Positions 35,431 through 45,855 of a DNA stretch of 64,000 bases are shown here, one piece after another. Position 1 is the stretch's first letter; each line of letters starts with the position of its first letter. The notes beneath the pieces are model-generated. The model was not told the DNA's origin. It saw only the letters and a list, made by a program, of their open reading frames with translations, and searched no databases. This DNA comes from Antrodiella citrinella (lineage: Eukaryota; Basidiomycota; Agaricomycetes; Polyporales; Steccherinaceae): positions 248,001 through 312,000 of the forward strand of contig SGPM01000003.1 of assembly GCA_004802725.1 (NCBI GenBank). Direction: 5' to 3'. The position numbers and the translations under genes are program-made.

Positions 35431-36425
35431 TCACAGCGACAAATAATCTCTGACCTCCTCCTCGGTCAACTTCCTGAACGTCGGTTTGAACCGGCCTGTC
35501 CCCTCTACCTTCCCCGCCTCTAGCTCGGCCTGACTTGGTACCGTGACCACGCCGATCTCGATGGTCTTCTCGGTCATCTGCCCTTCAAAGCCCTCCTTCA
35601 GAGTCAAGAGGGCGGTGTGGATAGCATCTTCCAGACTGATATCATCATTATATCTGTGGGAGTGCATTTAGGATGTTAGGTTTACCGAACGTTCATCTTT
35701 AATTAAGATTCTAACATACCGTTTCTCCAAGAACGTTTTGGCATTCACCATGTTCTTCCCAATCGCACTAGCCTTCCACGCCCAGAATGATCCGGAGGGA
35801 TCGACCTGGTACAGCGTAGGTCCCCTAGTGACGTCCCATCCTGCGACCAGTAAAGATACACCGTATGGTCTGACACCCCTTTACAAAAGTGGTTGATGAG
35901 CATTCTGATCGAATATATCAACTAAATGCGTACGTACCCTGATTGTGTTGCCTGTTGCATGATGTTGGCGATTTCTTGGGTCAGGACCTTCGCCGGAGGA
36001 TACTCGCCATATATCTTCCAGTACGCCTGCGCACTCTTTCGTGCCTTCGACACCAAGATTCGGAAGTCTGGCCCCATCCCCGAGTATACGATCCCAATGT
36101 TCGGACAAACAACCGCTACTCGCTCGATCATGGAGTCGTCAATGAGGATGGATGATGACTTCTTCTCTGTGGCAATCACGATCCCATTTGTCGCTGCATG
36201 TATAAGATGATCAGGAATGTATATGAGAGTAGACATAAGAGCACACTCACCCTTGATACCGAGACTGGTAGTACCTTGAGAGACAGCAGCGAGTGCGTGT
36301 TCAATCTGTACTAGCTTTCCGCTAGGCGAGAAGACTGTCAAAGAATAACTAGACAGAGGATAGGTTAGACAGAATCACGGCAACACGGAATAGTCTCACC
36401 TGTATGCTCCTCCTCCGGTGGCCAT
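35431..36425 (-). CDS. PRE8: 20S proteasome subunit alpha2
   Basis: Part of the outer alpha ring of the 20S proteasome. The start is [20 protein letters not shown], then the alpha-subunit signature [80 protein letters not shown] and the C-terminal EVRDYLSL. The GGGAYSYSLT start and SGMGPD motif separate alpha2 (human PSMA2) from the other six alphas. Six exons; the first, 26 nt, ends within GAYS. No PACE (GGTGGCAAA) element is seen upstream. A second alpha-subunit gene, PRE5, lies 8 kb away. Confidence 0.95.
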
Positions 36426-37047
36426 ATCGTCTAGATTCAGGCGTTGAGTAGTGGGGTAATGGTGGAAGGTGGTGTAGTAGGTACGAGTGCCAGTCCGCGC
36501 GTCGCCATAATGCACGCGCGCTCAAAGCGCACACGCGTCGAAATAGCACGTGATCCATTTGTTGGCGCGTCCACCTCTCGCAGTCTCCATGATTCTCTGT
36601 GACTTGCGCCGTCACTGTGTGTGTATGTATGTCACCCGAAATACTGCAACTAACTTTCTTATTTACTATATCCCATCGTATCTTCGTAACCACCAGAAGT
36701 TCGGATCCCCAGCCAAAATTCAAGCGCTGATCGAGAATCCTGGCTCCTCATTGGCTTAGGAGCCCATTTTACCAACTTGTGGTGGTTCCGAAGATATCGT
36801 GAGATATAGTATGTGCTACATCTATATTCATTACTTGAAGCCGACGGTCAGTCTATGAAGACCGTAGAGCTTGATAATGCCGTATTCACACCGGACTGAT
36901 GATGAACACGGCAAGGATTTCAACGCAAAATAACGCTGTATAGCAAACACGTACATATACACATCACTCATACATTGATGCTTACTTCTCACGTCTGAAT
37001 TGTTACTCCACCCCACCCCCCGCGGACATTCATTCCGAGTGAAACCT
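36426..37047. other. Intergenic: PRE8 promoter and peroxiredoxin 3' region
   Basis: 622 nt. The left half, just upstream of PRE8, is GC-rich with CGCG clusters. The right half is AT-rich and probably the 3' end of the peroxiredoxin gene. No RNA gene or repeat is seen. Confidence 0.5.
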
Positions 37048-38120
37048 TTACTCTACCTTCAATGGCGTGGTTCGCAGGTAAGGCTACGATCATGGATGAG
37101 TATTCTGATTAAACGTAGACGTGTGAAAGTATCTCACCTTGTGCACGGTGTGCTCGGGGAAGAGGGTCTTGGCCTCCTCGTTAGAGACGGAAGGGTGGAC
37201 AATGACATCTTCACCCTTCTTCCAGTTGACAGGGGTAGTGACGCGGTGCTTGTCACCAATCTGTAGAGCTAGATGATCACGAGAATTCAGCTTCTCGTAG
37301 AACTCTCCGGAAAATGTCGTAACGCACAGTCAATCACACTAAAATTAAACGAACAAACGGTCAGCTCAAGATCCTAGAAACATATCCCAGGAGTACACAC
37401 CGGATAATTTCATCGAAGTTGCGACCTGTGGAAGCCGGGTATGCAATTGTCAGACGAATGGTCTTCTTGGGGTCAATCACAAAGACTGTTCGGATCTGTA
37501 GAACGTCAGGACTCTAAACATAAAGTATCGGCGTTCGCGTGGCTGACCGTGAAAGGAAGACCCTTAGCATCTTTGTTTGTCGCATCCTGCTCGTCGAGCA
37601 TGTCGTAGAGCGTGGAAATCTTCCGGTCGGCATCGGCGATCTAAGAACAAAACAGGGTCGGACAAAGAACGTTTCGCAGTCTGCAAAGACCTACAATGGG
37701 GAAGCCAACATCGGTCGGCCCGACCTTGGAACCCCACTCGTTAATATCCTTGACCCATTTTTCGTGTTCCTCCAAGCCGTTCGCGGAGATGCCAATGACC
37801 TTCACGTTACGCTGAGCGAAGTCCGATGCCCTGCGGATGTGCGCTGTGCTCAATTTACCTCGCATGAGATCAGCGCAGTACACTAGACGCACCTTCGGGC
37901 AACTTCAGCCAACTCAGTGGTGCATACTGGGGTGAAATCACCGGGGTGAGAGAAAAGAACAGCCTGTAAGGGTCAACGTCAGCCATCTGCTGTGATACAG
38001 ATAGACTATGTGTAATGTGCTCACCCAAGAATCACCAATCCAGTCGTGGAAAGTGATATGTCCCTGGGTGGTGTCTGCCTCGAAGTTGGGCGCAGTGTTT
38101 CCAAGACGAAGAGCGGGCAT
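37048..38120 (-). CDS. 1-Cys peroxiredoxin (Prx6 type)
   Basis: Reduces peroxides with a single peroxidatic cysteine. The chain starts [20 protein letters not shown]. The active site is [14 protein letters not shown] (Cys in PVCTTE). [46 protein letters not shown] and [15 protein letters not shown] follow, and then [18 protein letters not shown], which marks the Prx6 subfamily. The last exon encodes [14 protein letters not shown] at 37050-37048. About seven short introns. A TATA box (minus-strand TATAAAA, 38206-38200) lies 80 nt upstream of the start, fitting a strongly inducible stress gene. Confidence 0.95.
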
Positions 38121-38199
38121 GGTGGTCGAATGGATGGGTGGATATCGGCGTTCAACAGAAGACGATGAGAAGACCCCTGTGCATACATGACGGAAGGGA

Positions 38200-38206
38200 T
38201 TTTATA
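38200..38206 (-). promoter_or_regulatory. TATA box of the 1-Cys peroxiredoxin gene
   Basis: TATAAAA on the minus strand, 80 nt upstream of the ATG at 38120, a normal distance for fungal core promoters. Confidence 0.55.
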
Positions 38207-38897
38207 GCAGTTTTGAGAATGAGAAGTCGATAGGAAGGCGAAATCTGATCAGTGTGCGGATTCAGAATCATCGCGTCTTCGTTTCCCACGCGTACTTTAA
38301 CACCGGACTAGTACTCAAGAATCACCACGTACATGTACACCGCTGGTCATTGTCGCTCGTCCGTTGTGCAGCACACCTATCCTCCTTGCACCGCAACGTA
38401 GACTTGCAACAAACCACTGTCGCGTGAGTACACGAGCACGACACAATCGCCAGGTTGGGTTCGAAGTACACACCCATCAGCGATCGTGAGATATACACAT
38501 GGCACCACACCAAACGACCTCGTTCAAGCCCTGTATTGCGACATCCAACACAATCACAATCTATACTCAATCCGTTCAACAAGCAACACGATGAGAGTTC
38601 CTCCATCAATGAACTATCTCCCATTAGCGCCCAGTTCTGCTCGGTGCCTCCGCATGTCAACGTTGGGCGGATAAGCTGGGATGCCAGAACCTTCGACATT
38701 CCCACTGGTGTAAACCCCATCGATGTCTTCCATTCTGGTTGTCCAAGTCGCCCATAGGTCTTGGCAGGTAGTAGGCTAGGACAACAGTAGGAGCCTCGGA
38801 TCTTGTATAATCGCATACTATGCAGGCAACTAAGAGTCAGTCCGTGCCCTCACGCGCCAAAGATCATGTCAAATACTTACCGCGAATAATTTAGATC
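38207..38897. other. Intergenic: peroxiredoxin promoter and SSU72 3' region
   Basis: About 690 nt. Open stretches on both strands here (for example minus 38816-38322) show no family, codon bias or splice partners. I see no other feature. Confidence 0.45.
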
Positions 38898-40044
38898 TCA
38901 GTAGTACGCAACGGCGTGTAGGAGACTATGAGGATGATTCTCCTGGTGAGCCAACAGAATCCGGTCTATCTCTTCATCTACGTCTCGCGAAGCCTCGATC
39001 TACGAAACGTATGGTTCAGCTTCATATGCCAATATGATGAAAATGCGGTGATTTACGGCAGCAGCCAAGTCTACTATGGCTTTCCCCGCAATATGCGCCT
39101 CTTCGTGATTATCTTTGATCTCCATATTGATGACGTGTACCGGTTTGTTGTACTCTCCTCCGCGAGCCAATAAGTCTAAAACTAGTAGTTAGAAGGCATG
39201 TTTGTATAGAAAGTGAAAAGCACTACCATCGCATACAGCGTCAAAGCAACGTTCCTCGCATGTAATCACCACATCTGCCACTGTCTTACTTTCCTGCCAT
39301 CGCTCGGGTGCGAGTTTGAGGTTCCTGTTACGGTCCAGCATCTGCAACAGCCCATTCGCACTATAGCTAAAACATAAGATGGTGAGATTTGATTGGATAC
39401 TGAGTATTCAGAAATAATCACAGTCGAGAGTCTTGTGCCTGCAGTTCGTTGTAGATATCGTTATATGGAGTACCGAATGCGTATATGTTGGGCTTATCTA
39501 TTGCGGGGCCAGGCAACCGCACAGCAGATCCTGTGCCGGAGGAAATAACACGATACCCAGCATTGCTGAACTGACCGCATCAGTATGACCGTGGATGAAA
39601 CAGGACTGTAAGCAACTTACGCAAGTACAAAATGTCCCTCCATCGACCGGTTCTGCAGCAAAATAATCAGTACCGAACAAATCAAGATGACTCAGATGAC
39701 ATACCTGGTTACTTGCACATACTACACAGAACAAGGGACGTGGCTTGAATGGGCCCAACTCCTCCGATGTGGGCGGTTGCGACTGTATTGACGCAGCTGA
39801 CTCAGGCTCTTGAGCTAGCTGTTGATTGGAGAGTTGGCCGGCAGCGTATTGGGGTGGGGTGGCGGTAGGGTATGGAACATGATTACTTCCTGGAAGCCTG
39901 TGGGGGTCCAGTTGGGGGAGTCGGCGTATGCTGATACGAGGTACTGGGACCTGGTGCGCCGGGGGCAGGTGAGTCGGAATGTGTACGCTGCAGTCTTGGG
40001 TCGCCACGAGCAAGACGAGGATCACGCGCTCTCCTCGGATCCAT
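38898..40044 (-). CDS. SSU72: RNA polymerase II CTD Ser5 phosphatase Ssu72, N-terminally extended
   Basis: Ssu72 removes Ser5 phosphate from the Pol II tail in the cleavage and polyadenylation complex. The catalytic CX5R loop is CASNQNRS, split by an intron after CASNQ. Downstream motifs match the family: [77 protein letters not shown] and [12 protein letters not shown] at the stop (38900-38898). Most Ssu72 proteins begin a few residues before the catalytic loop. Here about 85 residues precede it: [17 protein letters not shown], then a Pro/Gln/Ser-rich stretch, joined by an intron with a weak donor (GTCCCA). The extension is read from a conserved frame but its exact splice is uncertain. About six introns in all. 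Confidence 0.93.
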
Positions 40045-40544
40045 TGGGACGACAGAATCTTATGGGAATCAAATACATCATGTCAGTTTCAGTCGAAAGG
40101 AACAGATCATTAGGGAATGCCAATTCAGCAGTATCTAGAACATGGAACTGTCTGCTTCTCAACCCAGTAAGGCGGTTATGCTTACGGGTTGTTTCAAGAT
40201 TCCACTCTGCGTCATCATAATTGGTAAACATGTTGGAAGAAATACTCACAGGGTCAGCGGTATTGATTGTGAATTGGGGCCAGTGAATGTCCAATTTGAA
40301 GGGTGTAGCGTATGTCAAAAAGTTGAAACCGGATGTGGGAGCACGTATGGGCGCCTCCAGGAATGCCAAATATGCTCAAACACACTGTTGAACAACAAGC
40401 GCACACAAACGCCACGTTTCCATCTCAGATCTCAGACACTTCAAAGTTCTCTCCCAAACCTGAAGGCCGTACACTCAAGGTTTGAGACAAAATTATCTAC
40501 CCTACCAGTGCTGTTCATGAAAGATTAATGCATGTTCTATGTAG
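40045..40544. other. Divergent spacer between SSU72 and F-box gene
   Basis: 500 nt. A minus-strand open stretch of 115 codons (40369-40022) overlaps the SSU72 start in another frame; it contains donor- and acceptor-like sites and might be leader exon sequence, but nothing supports a separate protein. Promoters of both genes must lie here; no TATA box was recognised. Confidence 0.4.
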
Positions 40545-42233
40545 ATGTCGCCCGACGAGATATCAGTCTATCGGCGCGAACCCACGCCTATTGAGGTGGC
40601 TGAAGCGTCCGCCCAGATTACGCGTTCGGTGAAGGAAATCGATGGGTTGGAAACCCAGATCCACACTCTTCAAGCACAGATACGCAGCCTTCAGCGGCAG
40701 CAGACAGAGTACCGCGAGGCCGCCAATCGCCAGAAGGGTGTCATCACCCTTGCTCGTCGCATCCCCCCAGAGCTTCTCGCAAAGATCTTTGAGCATTGCG
40801 TGGATGCCGGATGGACGCGTGGGCCCGTTATTATTTCGCACGTCTGCTCGCAATGGCGACGAGCTGCCCAAGATCCGCGCGTTTGGTCTAGGATCTACGT
40901 CAACTTGGATGACGCCAATGCCGTTGGGAGGACGAAGCATTGGCTGCGCATGGCATACCCTGCCCCGCTGCACCTCACTATCGTGGCGTCGCATAGGATT
41001 TGGCCTAGGCAGATTACCGAAGTCATGGACGTTCTCTCTCATCACGCACAGCAATGGGTGACACTCGATTTACACGTGGATGCGCTGCAGAATATTCAAG
41101 CCGTTGCAACTCGTTGTTCTCACTTGGACGTCATGCCGAACCTGCGCACTATCAGCATTGCGACTCTAGGATTGGACATACAGATGGATGGAGAAAGCGA
41201 GGCAACGCTTGCGCTAGTCGATGTCTTCACTCCGCAGAGGGTCCCCGAGCTTTACTCGCTTTCCATTCAATTACCCTTCATCCTTTCCTCGTTCTCTCTG
41301 CCAATTCATCTACGCTCGTTGGAGCTTGTATTCGAAGAAATATACCCTGCGATGCCTTTACCAGCAACATCAATGATGAACATGTTCAGGTCGCTCTCTC
41401 AGCTGGAACATCTAAGCCTCACTCTTCCCCTCCATCACGACCAACCATTTGTCCTGGAGGCAGAGGATGCTGTAGTTTTGGACCATCTCACGTCTCTGAC
41501 AGTATTTGGCCCGACAGACCTAAACGGTCTCTTGAGCATCATGCAGGCTCCTTCCTTGGTCGAGTTGCGTATCCGATCCTTGGAAGACTTGGGCTACAGA
41601 CAGACCCCGATCGGGCCCGTCCTCCATTCCTTCCTTCAACACAGTCCACTGGTAGAACATCTCGAGCTCTACGACATAGATATATCCCCGGAATATTTCG
41701 CATCCTGTTTCGTCCTGTTGGAGAACCTGCGAGACTTGCGCTTACACGAGTCCTCCATCTCTGCCGCAACCTTGAGGCTTCTCTACGGTCAAGGCGAAGA
41801 CACAATCTCGGATCTTCGCATGTGTCAGAAGTTGACAAGGTTGGACTTACGTTGGTGCGGACAACTCTCGGGAAAATCGCTCGTCGAGCTTGTCCGAAGC
41901 AGACTGCCTAGAGATCACTCGCACGAGCATGCGGATACAGTCCCCTCGCCGATCACAGAGATCACAGCCATCAACTGCTGCTTTGTCGAAGAGCAGGACG
42001 TCATGGAATTAGCGAGGATGACGGTGTGCCGTGTGGTCATACGAGACACGGATTATTGCCGTGGGTGCCATCTAATTGCTATTTCGCGTGTATGTTGTGC
42101 TCACCAAGCCAGGGGTATCTTCACAGATGCTCGTCGTTGTTGCTACAATCTTCGGTACAGACAGAGGCTCCAATTTCGCCATTTCACCGAAATCTCGTCC
42201 GAGCAGCGGTCTAATTTACAGTTGATTTTATGA
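40545..42233 (+). CDS. F-box/leucine-rich-repeat protein
   Basis: A single 562-codon exon, unlike the intron-rich neighbours. Residues 17-65 form a coiled coil (ASAQITRSVKEIDGLETQ through QRQQTEYREAANRQ). Then comes an F-box: RIPPELLAKIFEHCV, VIISHVCSQWRRAAQDPRVW. The remaining 400 residues are irregular leucine-rich repeats (HLRSLELVFEE, LEHLSLTLPL, LTSLTVFGP, LVELRIRSL, LVEHLELYDI, LRDLRLHES). Such proteins are greatly expanded in Agaricomycetes and are taken to be substrate receptors of SCF ubiquitin ligases; substrates are unknown. The last 50 residues (from about RDTDYCRG, Cys/Arg-rich) look less ordered and may be read-through of an original earlier end. Confidence 0.88.
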   Translation: MSPDEISVYRREPTPIEVAEASAQITRSVKEIDGLETQIHTLQAQIRSLQRQQTEYREAANRQKGVITLARRIPPELLAKIFEHCVDAGWTRGPVIISHVCSQWRRAAQDPRVWSRIYVNLDDANAVGRTKHWLRMAYPAPLHLTIVASHRIWPRQITEVMDVLSHHAQQWVTLDLHVDALQNIQAVATRCSHLDVMPNLRTISIATLGLDIQMDGESEATLALVDVFTPQRVPELYSLSIQLPFILSSFSLPIHLRSLELVFEEIYPAMPLPATSMMNMFRSLSQLEHLSLTLPLHHDQPFVLEAEDAVVLDHLTSLTVFGPTDLNGLLSIMQAPSLVELRIRSLEDLGYRQTPIGPVLHSFLQHSPLVEHLELYDIDISPEYFASCFVLLENLRDLRLHESSISAATLRLLYGQGEDTISDLRMCQKLTRLDLRWCGQLSGKSLVELVRSRLPRDHSHEHADTVPSPITEITAINCCFVEEQDVMELARMTVCRVVIRDTDYCRGCHLIAISRVCCAHQARGIFTDARRCCYNLRYRQRLQFRHFTEISSEQRSNLQLIL

Positions 42234-42347
42234 GGGTCCAGAAGAAGTTCCTGAATGTTCGCATGTATTCTTGGACCTTGGATGCGTCCATATTCAGTTG
42301 AGGTCTTGCGCCCACATAAACACGGCTTGCAGCCGTCGATGTAACAT

Positions 42348-42496
42348 ATGTAACAGTTGGATACTATTTTTCGTTTTCCACCAAGTCGCTTCGGGGTTGC
42401 CTTATATGGTAATCTAGGAAGACAAAAATAAACTTGTCACTGTCGAGTCTCTCTGTCGACATTCGACATTTCTTCTAAGGTTTATTCCCACGCCAT
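42348..42496 (-). repeat. Dispersed LTR-like repeat, copy B
   Basis: Reverse-complement partner of 32004-32128. The identical 30-nt core is 42383-42412. It sits in the 467-nt spacer between the F-box gene and the dehydrogenase, with the same internal order of blocks as copy A. Confidence 0.75.
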
Positions 42497-42700
42497 GAAA
42501 CTGACTGCACTCTCGGTCAGTCATTGCAAGCCCGCCGAATATTCGGGTTGTGTTTGATTTGCGAGGTGACTTGGTGTGGAAACAATTGTAACAATACATG
42601 ACGGTAAACTTAACCGCACATTTCTACAATACAGTGGATATCGTCGAGGGCTGTGAATTGCTGGGTATCTATAGACTGAAACTCCATCTAGGAAAAACGC

Positions 42701-43892
42701 TCAGCGCAATTGCTCCCCAAGGATATCTTTAGTCAAAGTGGCACACAACTCCCAATAGTTGTCTCCAATCTTCTCGTCCTTAGCTTGAGTACTTTCCTGG
42801 CCAGGCTTTCCATCCGCTTCGGTGTAATACTGGCCCTAAATACCAAGTTATATGATCAACATTGAAGCGCCACAGAGATCATGCGCGTCTTACTTGGAAG
42901 TCTTTCCAGTTACCCTCGTAGATGTCAGTGCTTGTTGCCGCCCAAAGGCTCGCTTCCGCGCCTTCGGGGGCGCTCTTGCCAAGGACTCTGGCCATCGTCT
43001 CGATAGCTGACCCGACAATGTTGCCGTAAGACTGAGTCCAAGCTTTCTGGACCTCGGTGTCAACGGTGCCGGGGTGAACGGAAATGGCGAGGATGGGTCG
43101 GTCGGGAGACATATTCGCAAGTTTGCGCTTGACGAGCTGCTTTGCGTAATATATCAGACCGAGCTTGGTACGGCCGTACCTAAGCAGAGCGACATGAGCT
43201 CAGTTGGAAGCATGCTTAGCAGCTACAAAGCTTACAGCAGTGAGCCATCGCCTTCTTCATTGATCTCTGCCTTTGAGGCAAACTGGACCTTGTTTGGAGA
43301 GACGCGATGCATCTCAGACGACTGCATGATGATACGGACAGTCGTTGGTTCAGCTATCTCCGTCGTCTTCTTGAGGAGAGGTAGGAGACGGTGGATGAGC
43401 ACGTAGTGGCTGAGGTTGTTCACCTACAATTGAACCGTGAGTTGACTATATGCTATGAAAAACGCGGTATTTTACCTCAAAGTGCCTCTCGAGACCGTCT
43501 GGGGTGATTCCAAAGGGGGCTTGACCTATACCAGCGTTGCAGATCACGATGTCGAGTCGATCCAACTCTTGTGCTAGAGTCTTCGCGAGTTTGTCTACGC
43601 TCTTCAAGTTTCCCAATTCGACCTGGTGCCACTTGACGGCACCCTTGGAGTTGTTCTCCTTGAGATTCTGGTTGATCTCCTGCTCTGCCTGGGTTCCATG
43701 CTCCTCGTTGGCAGAGATGATGATGACCTTGGCGTTGGCGCGTGCAAGGGCAAGAGCATCGAAGTAGCCGATGCCCGCGGAGCCTCCAGTGACGATGGCG
43801 ACGCGTCCAGAGAGGTCGGGGATCTGCTCGGGGCGGAAGCGACGGCTCATGAGAGTGGCGGGGTTGAGAGTATCTGGGAGGATGGAGGACAT
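42701..43892 (-). CDS. Short-chain dehydrogenase/reductase
   Basis: An NAD(P)-dependent SDR of about 330 residues. The N-terminal Rossmann motif is VAIVTGGSAGIGYFDALALA (TGxxxGIG). Next come a cofactor-binding LDIVICNAGIG (NAG motif), NNLSHYVL, IIMQSSEMH (catalytic Ser region) and the active-site YGRTKLGLIYYAKQL (YxxxK). ISVHPGTVDTE follows, as in the light-dependent protochlorophyllide reductase/retinol dehydrogenase-like fungal SDRs. The C-terminus runs GQYYTEADGKPG to DILGEQLR, TGA at 42703-42701. Three introns of about 50-60 nt. Substrate cannot be told from sequence. A TATA box lies 93 nt upstream. Confidence 0.92.
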
Positions 43893-44549
43893 CGTGCGAG
43901 CGAGCTGAGGTGTTGTACGAGTGAGCGGGTGGATGTTGATGGTGGTGGTGAAAGAGTTTGTGTTGGAACCACCAGGAAGCTGGATTTATATACGGGAACT
44001 GATGAGCGGGGTCATGACGTCGTGCCTACTGTGGACACTTACGCGGTGCTAAGACGCCTGGCCGCTCGAGGGGTGGTGCGGAGGGTCACGAAGGAGAGTC
44101 CGGCTCTGGTGACATTCATGGCCATGGCAAGAGTAGCAGTCCCAGTTACGACAAGCGGCGAGGACGAGGAGCTCAGCCAGCTCGCGTGGAAAGTACTGTT
44201 TCTACAAGAAAAGCAAGAGACGAGCTGCTACTAGAGACGTCACTGCCCAGATGGCTTCCTAGAATCTACAGAGCCTTCTTCCGTTGGACTCAGCATGGGG
44301 GCTGATAGCTCCATTTGGCATCTGAGTCACAGTAAATGCTGGCATACCTTTCATTCTAGAGTTATGTGCAAGCTGCTTCAACAGTGTCCTGAGGATCCTT
44401 GCGTCAATATGAGCGCTAACCCAACGTCCCGATGTAGTAAGCGCCCACCACTTACGCGTCGTTGGTGGACGCGTCCGTCTTGTACATCATCGTGCCTCTA
44501 CTTGTCTCATTCACTTCTTGCCTCTCTACGGACCGTTCATACAACAATC
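43893..44549. promoter_or_regulatory. Divergent promoter region, SDR gene and PRE5
   Basis: 657 nt. The minus strand has TATATAAA at 43992-43985, well placed for the SDR gene. No PACE proteasome element (GGTGGCAAA) was found on the PRE5 side. The long plus-strand open stretch reaching 44234 is antisense to the SDR exon and is not a gene. Confidence 0.5.
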
Positions 44550-45660
44550 ATGGTAAGCTTTATATGTGTGATGATTTGAATATAAATTGACCGTCTGGTA
44601 ATAGTTTCGCAACACATACGACTCCGATAACACCGTCTTCTCTCCTCAAGGTCGTCTTCATCAGGTCGAATATGCTCTGGAGGCGGTCAAGCAGGGATCT
44701 GCTGCAGTGGGAATCAAGTCGAAGACCCATGCAATCCTACTAGCACTCAAGGTGCGCCTATATTGGCCATTGATTGGTCTTCTCATCTCACCTTCCACCC
44801 TCGTAGCGTTCATCGGGAGAACTTGCATCGTACCAACAGAAGATGTACCGGATAGACGATCATGTAGGCATTGCTATCGCAGGCCTTACCTCTGATGCTC
44901 GTGTTCTGAGGTACGTCTGCTCGATCGACTCATTTTGTACAGTCTCATTTATGTATGCCATATAGCAACTTCATGCGCCAACAAGCCATGTCTTCTCGTA
45001 TGGTCTTCAATCGACCAATCCCCGTCAACCGTCTCGTGTCATCCATCGCCGACAGTAAGTCCACTCAATTCTTTCTCTCGTCAAATCGGTTCTGACAATT
45101 CGCAGAGGCGCAAGTGAACACACAAGAGTATGGCCGACGCCCATATGGTGTCGGTTTCCTTGTGATCGGACAGGACAAGACCGGCCCACATCTGTATGAA
45201 TTCTCACCCTGGGGAAACTCGTATGAGTACTACGCCATGTCCATCGGTGCCAGAAGTCAGAGCGCAAAAACATATCTCGAGAAGCACTACGAGAGCTTTG
45301 CCGATTGTAAGTGCATTATTGAACTACCCGATGTCATCTCCGCTTCGTAATTGATGGTTGAATGCTGACCTCTGTTCTTTTCACGTAGGCACGTTGGATG
45401 AGCTCATCCGCCACGGACTACACGCACTGCGAGAAACGCTTCAGCAAGACAAGGAGCTCACGATCGCCAACACCTCCATCGGTATCGTCGGCCCCACAGT
45501 AGACCACGAACTGACCGTGACAGCAGAGGGTGTATTCCGTATCCTCGAAGGCGAGCCCATCGATGTCTTCTTGAAGACTATGGTACCGAAGGAGGAGGCG
45601 GCGGACCCGGCACCTGCTGCCCCAGCCGCCGGCGACGAGGACGTTCAGATGGCAGACTAG
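44550..45660 (+). CDS. PRE5: 20S proteasome subunit alpha6 (PSMA1 type)
   Basis: The spliced start [18 protein letters not shown] equals the conserved PSMA1 N-terminus (MFRNQYDNDVTVWSPQGR). Next come [83 protein letters not shown] and [11 protein letters not shown], then an acidic Ala/Pro tail (GDEDVQMAD). The first coding exon is only the ATG (44550-44552); the intron GTAAGC...TAATAG (44553-44604, 52 nt) separates it from the TTT CGC AAC exon. No other ATG in this frame precedes FRNTYD, so the split is required. Five introns in all. TAG at 45658-45660. Confidence 0.95.
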
Positions 45661-45855
45661 TTAACTCATTTCTCTTTGTGTTGTATCATTTCTAATAGTT
45701 CACGCTACCATCCTGCTCCCTCTGTAAGAAGAAACCGGAGTGCAATGTGCCTACGTGGGCTTGCGATTGATTGAGCAGTGGATATGGGATGTGTGTACGC
45801 AATGATTAAAATTTGCTTGTACAATATGAAAATGGACGATCGCATGATAAACTCC

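Noticed and set aside
40022..40369. 115-codon minus-strand frame upstream of SSU72
   Set aside because: Overlaps the SSU72 ATG in another frame, no family recognised; may be leader sequence. Left unassigned.
41054..41911. 285-codon plus-strand frame inside the F-box gene
   Set aside because: Alternative frame of the F-box/LRR exon, without motifs.
43626..44234. 202-codon plus-strand frame
   Set aside because: Antisense to the SDR first exon and its promoter; the SDR reading is complete and conserved.
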